Source: an uncultured Porphyromonadaceae bacterium
Lineage (GTDB): Bacteria > Bacteroidota > Bacteroidia > Bacteroidales > Barnesiellaceae
Direction of reading: 5' to 3'
Assembly (NCBI GenBank): GCA_900538555.1
Contig: UPYI01000001.1
Span: 186,001 to 250,000, forward strand
DNA: 64,000 bases
Below the pieces are notes generated by a model, which had not been told where the DNA came from, did not search any database, and saw only the letters and a program-made list of their open reading frames with translations. Of the stretch, positions 8,453-15,435 are shown piece after piece. Each line of letters opens with the position of its first letter. The stretch's first letter is position 1. Position numbers and translations under genes: made by a program.

Positions 8453-10111
8453 TTATTGTTCTTGTTCTTCTTCCTCCTGTTCGTGCCGCGACTGCTGTGC
8501 CGCCATTTTGCGGTATGCCGAAGGTGTCAGTCCGGTCATCTTTTTGAATACGGCATTGAAATGGGCATTGGAATTGAAACCGATGCTTTCGGATATGGCG
8601 GCTATCGTGTAATGCCCGTAACGGTCGAAATCGAGTAGACGTTTCCGAGCTTCACGGATACGATATTCGTTGATAAACAGGGTAAAACTCTTACCCTGCA
8701 TCTCGTTTATGACCTGCGAAACATATTTGGCATTCGACTCCACCAGTTCCGCCAACCGGCTTTGGGAAAAATCGGAAGAATAGATTTCGTCCGATTCTTC
8801 CATCACTTTCAGTATGCGGCTCTGCAAATTCAATTTGTTCGCCTCGTTCAGGTTGCTGTTCTGGTATTTCTTTTCTACCGCCGCTCCTTCCTGCCTCAAT
8901 TGGCGTTCATGCTCTTCGATCTGCATAATCTCCATATTCCGAGAGAAGAGATCGAGGCTGCTTTTCTTCAAACGGCTATATTGCCGGAACGTAATGATCA
9001 GCAGAATCAATATCAGCACCAATGCTACCGAGACAACGACAAGGACCTGACGGTGCAAATGCAACCGATCGTCGGTTTTCTGTTTGTCTTCGCTGATTTC
9101 GGCTATCTGCCCATCCTTCTTTCCCAAATCGTAATGATACTGCATATCTTTCAGATGCCCGAACGAACGGACACTGAACAACGAATCGCGCAACCGCAGA
9201 TGAATATCCTTGTAACGGGCAGCCTGCGCCTTGTCGCCATATTTCTGATGGGCTATCGACAGCAGATAGGCAACATCGAACATATAATCGGAATAATCGT
9301 TGGTCCACGCGATCTCTTTGGCTTTGTCCAGATAACGGAACATGGGCGTTATCTGCCCGAGTTTTTCGTATGTTTTTGCCAGATAGATATACGATACATA
9401 TAAATTACGGTCGCGATGTACGCTGCTATTATCGACCGCTTCGACCGAACGGTTGAGATAGTCGAGTGCCGATTCCGGATTTTCCTTACTCAATTCGAGT
9501 ATCGCACGGCTCAACAGCAAATAGTATTCGTAAACGGGGTTACCCGACCAATCGAGCGCAGCCAATGCATTATAATATTCACAGAAACGGTCTTCGTCTT
9601 TCAGATTATAGCTTACGCCCAAAAGATTGTTCAATATAGAGATCTGCAAATTCTTATCGCTGCAACGCAACGATTCGTCCCAAGCCTTGCAATAATATGT
9701 CCACGCATTTTCATAGTCGCCGAATACGCTGTACACATTACCGATATTGTTATGCACACGGGGATAATATTCTTCGTAACCGATCTCTTCACAGACCGAT
9801 ATCGAATTCAGAAATGCGTTCAATGCTTTGTCATAATCGCTGCGATAATAAGAAATTGCCCCGCAACGGTTATAGGCATGCGCCACCCGGCGTTGCGTCT
9901 CCGGCAATTTATCCGTTTTGAAACGATCGACCAACTCTTCGTAACAAGCCCAGGCTTTATCCATTTCCCCCCGGACATAGCAACTATCCCCCCGACCGGA
10001 CAATTCTTCCGCAGACAATGACACGGTCTTGTTGCCCATTGCCCGAAATTGGCTGAAACCGAGAATAGAAACACATATAAATGTAATCGAAAGAACAACA
10101 GATCGCACCAT
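8453..10111 (-). CDS. Membrane-anchored TPR sensor with C-terminal AraC-type DNA-binding domain
   Basis: This 552-residue protein has an N-terminal signal or anchor (VRSVVLSITFICVSILGFS). Several tetratricopeptide repeats follow (about residues 40-330, with patterns such as AWACYEELV and ALNAFLNSI). One membrane helix lies near 350-375 (VLVVVSVALVLILILLIITF) with a short coiled segment after it, and an AraC/HTH_18 domain covers the last 100 residues (AAISESIGFNSNAHFNAVFK then TGLTPSAYRK). I infer periplasmic TPRs and a cytoplasmic DNA-binding domain, a one-component membrane regulator. The open frame extends 43 codons further upstream, but that part is repeat DNA and would place the start before the promoter box, so I chose the ATG at 10111. 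It probably regulates the adjoining dipeptidase or its own operon. Confidence 0.85.
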   Translation of the reverse strand: MVRSVVLSITFICVSILGFSQFRAMGNKTVSLSAEELSGRGDSCYVRGEMDKAWACYEELVDRFKTDKLPETQRRVAHAYNRCGAISYYRSDYDKALNAFLNSISVCEEIGYEEYYPRVHNNIGNVYSVFGDYENAWTYYCKAWDESLRCSDKNLQISILNNLLGVSYNLKDEDRFCEYYNALAALDWSGNPVYEYYLLLSRAILELSKENPESALDYLNRSVEAVDNSSVHRDRNLYVSYIYLAKTYEKLGQITPMFRYLDKAKEIAWTNDYSDYMFDVAYLLSIAHQKYGDKAQAARYKDIHLRLRDSLFSVRSFGHLKDMQYHYDLGKKDGQIAEISEDKQKTDDRLHLHRQVLVVVSVALVLILILLIITFRQYSRLKKSSLDLFSRNMEIMQIEEHERQLRQEGAAVEKKYQNSNLNEANKLNLQSRILKVMEESDEIYSSDFSQSRLAELVESNAKYVSQVINEMQGKSFTLFINEYRIREARKRLLDFDRYGHYTIAAISESIGFNSNAHFNAVFKKMTGLTPSAYRKMAAQQSRHEQEEEEQEQ

Positions 10112-10131
10112 ACATACTTTATATATGAAAA

Positions 10132-10139
10132 CAAATATA
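10132..10139 (-). promoter_or_regulatory. Proximal -7 box (TATATTTG) for the TPR/AraC gene
   Basis: Exact TAnnTTTG ending about 20 bases before the ATG at 10111. Identical boxes occur upstream at 10291-10298 and 10375-10382, giving three potential tandem promoters. Confidence 0.5.
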
Positions 10140-10374
10140 GCGAAAGGCGAGTGCAGAGACAAACGGGAAACGAACTTTTTCGATAAGCCGAGAGCAAAGC
10201 CGAACTTGTTCGGGCTATGCCAAGGCGAGAAAAAGTGCATGAATATGAAGTTTCACATTTTGACTATGCCGAGCCGCATCCTATATTCTACAAATATAGC
10301 GAAAGGCGAGTGCAGAAGCAAACGGGAAACGGAGTTTCACATTTTGACTATGCCGAGCCGCATCCTATATTCTA
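10140..10374 (-). repeat. Tandem palindromic repeats with a nested copy
   Basis: Unit 1 (10299-10374) and unit 2 (10140-10290) start with the same stretch TAGAATATAGGATGCGGC and end with CACTCGCCTTTCGC. Unit 2 differs by an internal insertion of about 75 bp (near 10165-10245) that is itself a member of the family (GGCATAGCCCGAACAAGTTC). The pair therefore records duplication and then nested insertion. Confidence 0.75.
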
Positions 10375-10432
10375 CAAATATAGCGTTTCTTGATCTAAAA
10401 ACGTTATTCCAGCCGATTTTTTGATGACAAAA

Positions 10433-10462
10433 AAATATCCGGCAATGCGTTGCCGGATATTT
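10433..10462 (-). terminator. Intrinsic terminator of the HAF-repeat gene
   Basis: A perfect 13-bp stem (AAATATCCGGCAA) with a TGCG loop. On the minus strand it is followed by TTTTTGTCATC. Confidence 0.85.
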
Positions 10463-10512
10463 CCTCCTAAAAAATTTTCATAAATTACTTCAAGCTCCCG
10501 GCTTGCAGTTTA

Positions 10513-11904
10513 TTATTTTACCCAAAGTTTTTTCGTCACGCTTCCGGTCGTTCCCGATACAGTCACCAAATAGTATCCCGAAGGCAATTCAAATGCAGCT
10601 TGGTCGGTTGCATATACTTTCGCTCCCGCCATATTGTAAACATCAACACGAATCGAAACTACATCGCCCGTTACCTTCACTTGGTTTCCATCGGCAAATA
10701 CCTTGAAAGCGGCGTCGTTCGATACTTTGTTTACCGCGCTCTCTGCGTTCGCATCGAAAATCGCCGGATACATATAACCATCCCCGTCCACATTATAACC
10801 GGCTATCAAGGTTTCATCTTCTGAAATTCCGAGCGGAACGCAAGTGTTTCCTTCATATCCGAATTTGTCGAACAGATAAGTCGAGAAATCAACCAATTCC
10901 GTCGATCCTGCCGGACGCACCAACGATGAGAAATAAGCACTTCCTCCGATTATCGTTCCATTGTCGGTCACGGCTGATGCAACGCCATAACCCAAACTCT
11001 GGAATCCCTCTTCTTTCGACCAGACAAAATACTCGGGGTTATTAATATCGGTTGCAGACCAAGCTCCCACCGCATATTTTCCGTTCGGACTAATGCCCGA
11101 CACTTCGCCATCGGCATCGTAACCCTCGTCGAGTGACGGTTCGGTCGTTCCTTCCGCAACGATACGTTCCAACTTATTCTCTGCCGGGAACCAAATGCCC
11201 GGAGTAGCCAGCCCCGTTTCATACTCCATACGTCCGCCGATCATCGAACCGTCGTCGGACATCGAACGGGTCATAAAACCTTGATTGAATACCTCGCCTT
11301 CGAAATAAACGAGTTCATAATCTTGCAACGATTCGGAATAAACCCATTTCACCGGAACATATTTCCGATCCGCCCGTTTTATATAGCCGCCTATCACCTT
11401 ACCGTCAGCCGAAATCGTCGTCGCAGCGCCATCATAACCGCCACCCGACAACGGAACCCCTTCTATAATAGGTAATTGTTTCCACACACCATTTTGCCAA
11501 TATCCCGGCACCGGTGCATAATGTTTTTGGGTAGAAGAACCATACACACCTTCGAATGTTGCAGTACCAGCCACTATCCCATCGTTCGATACATCGTAAG
11601 CCTCTATTCCGGTATAATCAGGCATCTCATCATATTCGGTATATGCCGCCCCCGTTATCTGTTCGATTTTTCCGGTAGAGCGAGTCCAGATAAAAGCAGT
11701 ACCCGTCATCCACGAATAACCGACTGCAAACTCACCATTGTCAGAACAACGGGAAAAATTACCTCCGAAAAGATAATAAGTCTCATCCGTACCGTCAAAC
11801 TCAAATTCATAAAGAACCGCAGCCTGCACTGTCGATATTCCAGACACTAAAAACAGCCCCACAAGAGCCATTAAAGATTTTTTCAAGAAGTTTACATGTT
11901 TCAT
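10513..11904 (-). CDS. Exported HAF-repeat protein with T9SS-like sorting domain
   Basis: I took the start at the ATG at 11904, preceded by AAAGGAAC, giving 463 residues. The protein has a signal peptide (KHVNFLKKSLMALVGLFLVS). About seven beta-propeller-like blades follow, each with an S(D/P)NG or SADG core and a VxGG/VAG strand (for example ISADGKVIGGYI, SMSDDGSMIGGRM, ISPNGKYAVGAW). This is like the HAF repeats of extracellular proteins. The C-terminal 75 residues (AAFKVFADGNQVKV to KKLWVK) resemble a type IX secretion sorting domain. The function is unknown; I infer a secreted or surface-attached propeller. It has its own promoter candidates and terminator. Confidence 0.75.
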   Translation of the reverse strand: MKHVNFLKKSLMALVGLFLVSGISTVQAAVLYEFEFDGTDETYYLFGGNFSRCSDNGEFAVGYSWMTGTAFIWTRSTGKIEQITGAAYTEYDEMPDYTGIEAYDVSNDGIVAGTATFEGVYGSSTQKHYAPVPGYWQNGVWKQLPIIEGVPLSGGGYDGAATTISADGKVIGGYIKRADRKYVPVKWVYSESLQDYELVYFEGEVFNQGFMTRSMSDDGSMIGGRMEYETGLATPGIWFPAENKLERIVAEGTTEPSLDEGYDADGEVSGISPNGKYAVGAWSATDINNPEYFVWSKEEGFQSLGYGVASAVTDNGTIIGGSAYFSSLVRPAGSTELVDFSTYLFDKFGYEGNTCVPLGISEDETLIAGYNVDGDGYMYPAIFDANAESAVNKVSNDAAFKVFADGNQVKVTGDVVSIRVDVYNMAGAKVYATDQAAFELPSGYYLVTVSGTTGSVTKKLWVK

Positions 11905-11925
11905 AAATCGTTCCTTTTTAAGTAA

Positions 11926-11944
11926 CAAATGTAACACAAAGGTA
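11926..11944 (-). promoter_or_regulatory. Two -7 type boxes upstream of the HAF-repeat gene
   Basis: Exact minus-strand matches TACATTTG (11926-11933) and TACCTTTG (11937-11944) lie 22-40 bases upstream of the ATG. The -33 element is unclear. Confidence 0.45.
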
Positions 11945-12102
11945 ATATTATAATCTGTTTTATAAATATAATACCCTCAAAAAAGCCGATTCATTCACGA
12001 ATCCGCATATTTTCAAAAACAAGAAGAATAAGCAGATTAGCAACTAATAATCAATGAATTACAATTATATCCTTATTATCAAATAAATTAAATGTCAAAA
12101 TA

Positions 12103-12134
12103 TTTGCATGTTCAAAAAACATCACATATCTTTG
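12103..12134 (+). promoter_or_regulatory. Promoter of tRNA-Asp
   Basis: TTTG (12103-12106) and TATCTTTG (12127-12134) are separated by 20 bases, a full match to the Bacteroidetes consensus. It sits about 50 bases before the tRNA. Confidence 0.8.
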
Positions 12135-12184
12135 CATCCGCAAATGAGAAACATAGGAGATGTTTCGAAAAAACATAACGGAAT

Positions 12185-12258
12185 GGTGCGGTAGTTCAGC
12201 TGGTTAGAATACATGCCTGTCACGCATGGGGTCGCGGGTTCGAGTCCCGTCCGCACCG
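12185..12258 (+). tRNA. tRNA-Asp (anticodon GTC)
   Basis: The acceptor stem GGTGCGG pairs with CCGCACC, and the anticodon arm CATGC-ctGTCac-GCATG is perfect. The T arm has the usual GGTTCGAGTCC core. The discriminator is G. CCA is not encoded, since the genome reads CCG after the discriminator. It is flanked by a consensus promoter and a strong terminator, so it forms an independent unit on the plus strand. Confidence 0.95.
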
Positions 12259-12268
12259 CCGATTCAAT

Positions 12269-12304
12269 ACATCGATAATCAAATAGGATTGTCGGTGTTT
12301 TTTG
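12269..12304 (+). terminator. Terminator of tRNA-Asp
   Basis: A 12-bp stem (ACATCGATAATC with GATTGTCGGTGT, two G-U pairs) and a 6-base loop, followed by TTTTTTG on the plus strand. Confidence 0.8.
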
Positions 12305-12501
12305 TTTTTACCCCATCCGAAAAGCATCGACAGCCGGGACAGGCTAACCAGAAACGAGCAAATGCTTGTCCCTAAGAATCGGCAAGCGTATAAGAAGAGA
12401 ACGATTACAAATATTTGATTATCGGGGAAATACGAACGACAAACCACAGCTTCTGATATAATAGCCAGTCTCCTTGACTGACAGCGTATTACAAAAAGAT
12501 C

Positions 12502-12527
12502 AACCGGTTTCCGGAGATCCGCCGGTT
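12502..12527 (-). terminator. Terminator of the pseudouridine synthase gene
   Basis: Arms AACCGG/CCGGTT with an inner CGGA/TCCG stem lie directly at the stop codon. On the minus strand they are followed by GATCTTTTTG. Confidence 0.55.
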
Positions 12528-14147
12528 TCAGAACGGGGCTTTTTTCTCGACACAGATTGTCTCACCGGTAACCGGATGGGAAAACTCCAAACTTTCGGCA
12601 TGCAAATAAAGACGGTTTGCCGGTATTCCATACAGACGGTCGCCGACAATCGGAGCATCCAATCCCTGCGGGTGTGCCGCATGTACGCGCAACTGATGCG
12701 TGCGTCCCGTTTGCGGATAAAAAGCAATCCGGGTAGTTCTCTCACCACGTTCAAGCACCCGATAACGGGTGATCGCAGGTTTGCCATAACGGTCGCTTAC
12801 TATCTGCCGGGGACGATCCAGCGGATCGGTGCATAGCGGCAGCGAAATGGTTCCTTCCTCCGATAACACTACGCCCTGCAACAAAGCGATATATCGTTTC
12901 CGTATCGTCCGGTTCTTAAACTGCGCCTGCAAATTCTGATGCGCATTCTTGTTCTTCGCAATCACCAACAGCCCCGAAGTATCCATATCGAGCCGATGTA
13001 CAACCATCGGTCCGTCCGCTTCGGGATATTTTTGCCTGACACGACGATATACCGAATCGGCATCGCCTTTTCCGGGCACAGAGAGTAATCCAGCCGGCTT
13101 GTCCACCACCAGCAACGTATCATCTTCATATACGATTTCGAGAGCAACGGGTGTTCCGACCGGAAGCGTGAGCGGATCGGGATCAACTGCCAGCCCCTGC
13201 AACATGAATCTCAAAATAGGACCGCACTTACCTTTGCACGAAGGGTAAAAGAACCCATGCCGACGAATCTCCGTCTTCGGGGAATCGCCCCACCAGAATT
13301 CCGCCATAGCAACCGGATGCAACCCCTGCTGATAAGCATATTGCAACAATTTGGGCGCAGCACATTCTCCGGCTCCCGCAGGCGGCACTTTTCCCGAATC
13401 CTCATCGAAAATCCGACACAGATTCCGTTCTTCTCCCGCTGCATTCAGCAACCGGAAGTGTTCGAACAGTTTCTGTTGCAAAGCCGCCGACCGTTGTTTC
13501 CGTTCCGCACAAAGAAGCTCGATCTCCCGTTCATAAGCCTCGATTTCATTTTTACGTCCGGAAAGCCGTTGATTCCATGCGCGTTCAGTCCGTTTATATT
13601 CCGCTTTTTGGAACTGGCTTTCCCGTATCATCTGCGCCAAGTCGATCTCATCTGCCGCTACGAGCCTGCGTCGGTCGCGTTCGGCTTTGGCAGCCGTCAT
13701 CTGCCGCTTCATCTCCGCAAGTTCCGTTTCGGATTGTTCGGTTTCCGAACGCAAAAGTTCTTTTGCTCTTAGATATTCCGGTCGGGTTCTCAACCGGTCG
13801 ATACGCCGATTGATTGCTGTGATTTCATCTTCCTCTTTCCGGAAAAATTCTTCCGGTCTGAGCAGATCGTAAATCGGGGGTACAAATCCGGGATGTCGGT
13901 TGCTCCCAGCCAAGATACCGGAAAAGGCTGCCAGATAGCCCAACTCTCCGGTATAGGTCCGCACCACCAATACCCCGAACATTTTACCACGCGACAGCTC
14001 CTCGCGCCACTGGGTTTGCGTCCCGATATATGCCTGCAACTCCTCCGCCGCAATCAGACAAAGCGGATGCGGGGTGTAACAAAAGGGATAGGTAAATTTT
14101 TCGGGCAACGGTATATGGGAAACCGTCCGGATAAAATGATGCAACAT
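12528..14147 (-). CDS. RluA-family RNA pseudouridine synthase with long coiled-coil N-terminal extension
   Basis: With the start at the ATG at 14147 the protein has 539 residues. The C-terminal third is an RluA catalytic domain, with the motif HRLDMDTSGLLVIAK (catalytic aspartate), TGRTHQLRVHAAHP and DRLYG. It should isomerise uridine to pseudouridine in rRNA or tRNA. The first 330 or so residues are unusual for RluA: a globular segment (with YLAAFSG and NRHPGFVPPIYDL), then a strongly charged coiled coil (about residues 115-230), then a cysteine-containing stretch (YPSCKGKCGPIL). I believe such extended forms occur in other Bacteroidetes. The open frame upstream of 14147 is repeat-adjacent DNA and was excluded. 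Confidence 0.85.
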   Translation of the reverse strand: MLHHFIRTVSHIPLPEKFTYPFCYTPHPLCLIAAEELQAYIGTQTQWREELSRGKMFGVLVVRTYTGELGYLAAFSGILAGSNRHPGFVPPIYDLLRPEEFFRKEEDEITAINRRIDRLRTRPEYLRAKELLRSETEQSETELAEMKRQMTAAKAERDRRRLVAADEIDLAQMIRESQFQKAEYKRTERAWNQRLSGRKNEIEAYEREIELLCAERKQRSAALQQKLFEHFRLLNAAGEERNLCRIFDEDSGKVPPAGAGECAAPKLLQYAYQQGLHPVAMAEFWWGDSPKTEIRRHGFFYPSCKGKCGPILRFMLQGLAVDPDPLTLPVGTPVALEIVYEDDTLLVVDKPAGLLSVPGKGDADSVYRRVRQKYPEADGPMVVHRLDMDTSGLLVIAKNKNAHQNLQAQFKNRTIRKRYIALLQGVVLSEEGTISLPLCTDPLDRPRQIVSDRYGKPAITRYRVLERGERTTRIAFYPQTGRTHQLRVHAAHPQGLDAPIVGDRLYGIPANRLYLHAESLEFSHPVTGETICVEKKAPF

Positions 14148-14245
14148 AACGTCTCGATATGATTTGTTCAACGGGATAAAACGAAAAGACAAACAGCGAC
14201 GGGCGGAATCGGAACACTCTTTCCGATGCACCGGAAGACGGTGTA

Positions 14246-14360
14246 TCATCATGTCCAATCTGCTGCGTTATCGTCGATATTCGGACCAAGTCGTTTACGT
14301 TAGCAAACTCCTGTCGTCCACATCCTCTACACCTTGCATCTTAGACATGCTAACGCACCG
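14246..14360 (-). repeat. Terminator-linked repeat, copy 2
   Basis: Same element as 452-564. On the minus strand it follows the prs terminator directly. The internal inverted repeat is GTTTGCtaacGTAAAC here, which keeps pairing through a G-U change. Confidence 0.8.
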
Positions 14361-14362
14361 GA

Positions 14363-14404
14363 AAGGGGGCTGTATCAAAACTTGCATTTTGACACAACCC
14401 CCTT
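14363..14404 (-). terminator. Hairpin terminator of prs
   Basis: AAGGGGGcTGTaTCAAAA pairs with TTTTGAcACAaCCCCCTT around a short loop, about 20 bases past the prs stop codon. Confidence 0.75.
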
Positions 14405-14424
14405 GTATTTCTATCGGATCTTTC

Positions 14425-15363
14425 TTACAAAAGATACTGCGAACTGATCGAACGGTTTTCCAATACCCGACGAATCGTATCGGCAAACATATCGGCAATG
14501 GTAATGACGTGTACCTTATCGCAATCCTTATTATACGGAATGCTATCGGTAAAGATCATTTCGGTCAAAGAGGAGTTTTGAACCCGCTCGGTAGCCGGAT
14601 CGCTCATTACCGGATGCGAAGCGAGGGCGCGTACGGAAAGCGCACCTTGCGACATCATCAGATCGGCAGCTTTCGTGATTGTTCCAGCCGTATCGACCAT
14701 ATCATCGACCAAGATCACGTTCTTGCCTTTGACATCACCGATCACCGTCATGCTTTCCACCACGTTGGCTTTTGCACGAGATTTGTGACAAAGCACCAGA
14801 GGCACACCCAGATACTTGGCATAAGTACTTGCCCGTTTCGAACCTCCGACATCGGGTGTAGCAACTACCATATCTTTCAGATTCAACGACTTGATATAAG
14901 GGATGAATACCGACGAAGCATACAGGTGATCGACGGGAACATCGAAAAATCCTTGAATCTGATCGGCGTGCAAGTCCATCGTAATTAAACGATTGATTCC
15001 GGCAACACCTAACAAATCGGCTATGAGTTTGGCGGCAATAGACACACGCGGTTTGTCTTTGCGATCCTGACGAGCCCAACCGAAGTAGGGTATTACCGCA
15101 ATGATCGATTTGGCAGATGCCCGCTTGGCAGCATCGATCATCAACAGAAGCTCCATCAAATTGTCGGAATTGGGGAACGTGGATTGCACCAGATATACAT
15201 GGCAACCGCGTACGGACTCTTCGAACGAAACGGAAAACTCGCCATCAGCAAAATACTGAATGTTCATATTACCTAATTCACAACCTAATCCGGCACAGAT
15301 CTTTTCTGCAAGATACCGGGATTTAGTTCCTGAAAAAACCTTAAAGGGAGGCGTTTCAATCAT
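14425..15363 (-). CDS. prs: Ribose-phosphate pyrophosphokinase
   Basis: This 312-residue cytoplasmic enzyme makes PRPP from ribose 5-phosphate and ATP for nucleotide, histidine and NAD synthesis. Visible motifs are the N-terminal FSGTKSRYLAEKI, the ATP-loop region PYFGWARQDRK, MDLHADQIQGFF, and the PRPP-binding loop VILVDDMVDTAGTITKA at about residues 220-236. Length and motif order are those of standard class I enzymes. It is monocistronic, with a -7 box upstream at 15397-15404 and a terminator plus repeat downstream. Confidence 0.96.
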   Translation of the reverse strand: MIETPPFKVFSGTKSRYLAEKICAGLGCELGNMNIQYFADGEFSVSFEESVRGCHVYLVQSTFPNSDNLMELLLMIDAAKRASAKSIIAVIPYFGWARQDRKDKPRVSIAAKLIADLLGVAGINRLITMDLHADQIQGFFDVPVDHLYASSVFIPYIKSLNLKDMVVATPDVGGSKRASTYAKYLGVPLVLCHKSRAKANVVESMTVIGDVKGKNVILVDDMVDTAGTITKAADLMMSQGALSVRALASHPVMSDPATERVQNSSLTEMIFTDSIPYNKDCDKVHVITIADMFADTIRRVLENRSISSQYLL

Positions 15364-15396
15364 GACTTTTGGGATAAACGGGATTTAAATTTTTTG

Positions 15397-15404
15397 CAAA
15401 GTTA
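15397..15404 (-). promoter_or_regulatory. -7 box (TAACTTTG) for prs
   Basis: Exact TAnnTTTG on the minus strand, 34 bases upstream of the ATG, in the 72-bp gap after the amylase gene. Confidence 0.55.
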
Positions 15405-15435
15405 CAATTTCTATTTTTAATAACTTCGCGTGTCT

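Larger units (their letters stand above)
10112..10512. other. Gene-free interval packed with promoter repeats
   Basis: Three minus-strand TATATTTG boxes (10132-10139, 10291-10298, 10375-10382) flank two repeat units, one of which contains a nested second unit. Beyond them lie the HAF gene terminator (10433-10462) and a fragment of the palindromic repeat (about 10490-10512) touching the HAF stop codon. Confidence 0.7.

Noticed and set aside
8453..10111. AraC/TPR regulator as the SusR of the starch locus
   Set aside because: It lies more than 40 kb away, has an AraC domain and TPRs, and is paired with a dipeptidase; SusR is expected beyond the right edge.
10112..10240. A 43-codon N-terminal extension of the TPR/AraC regulator
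   Set aside because: The extension is translated repeat DNA and lies upstream of the proximal promoter box; a signal-peptide start follows at 10111.
12220..12447. A 75-codon minus-strand open frame overlapping tRNA-Asp
   Set aside because: It reads through the antisense of the tRNA and its terminator, ending in the familiar spurious RDSNPRPHA type sequence.
14295..14498. Short minus-strand open frame over the repeat after prs, and similar ones at 454, 41543 and 53.7 kb
   Set aside because: They translate the terminator-linked repeat; the reading frame is not kept between copies and no start signals are conserved.
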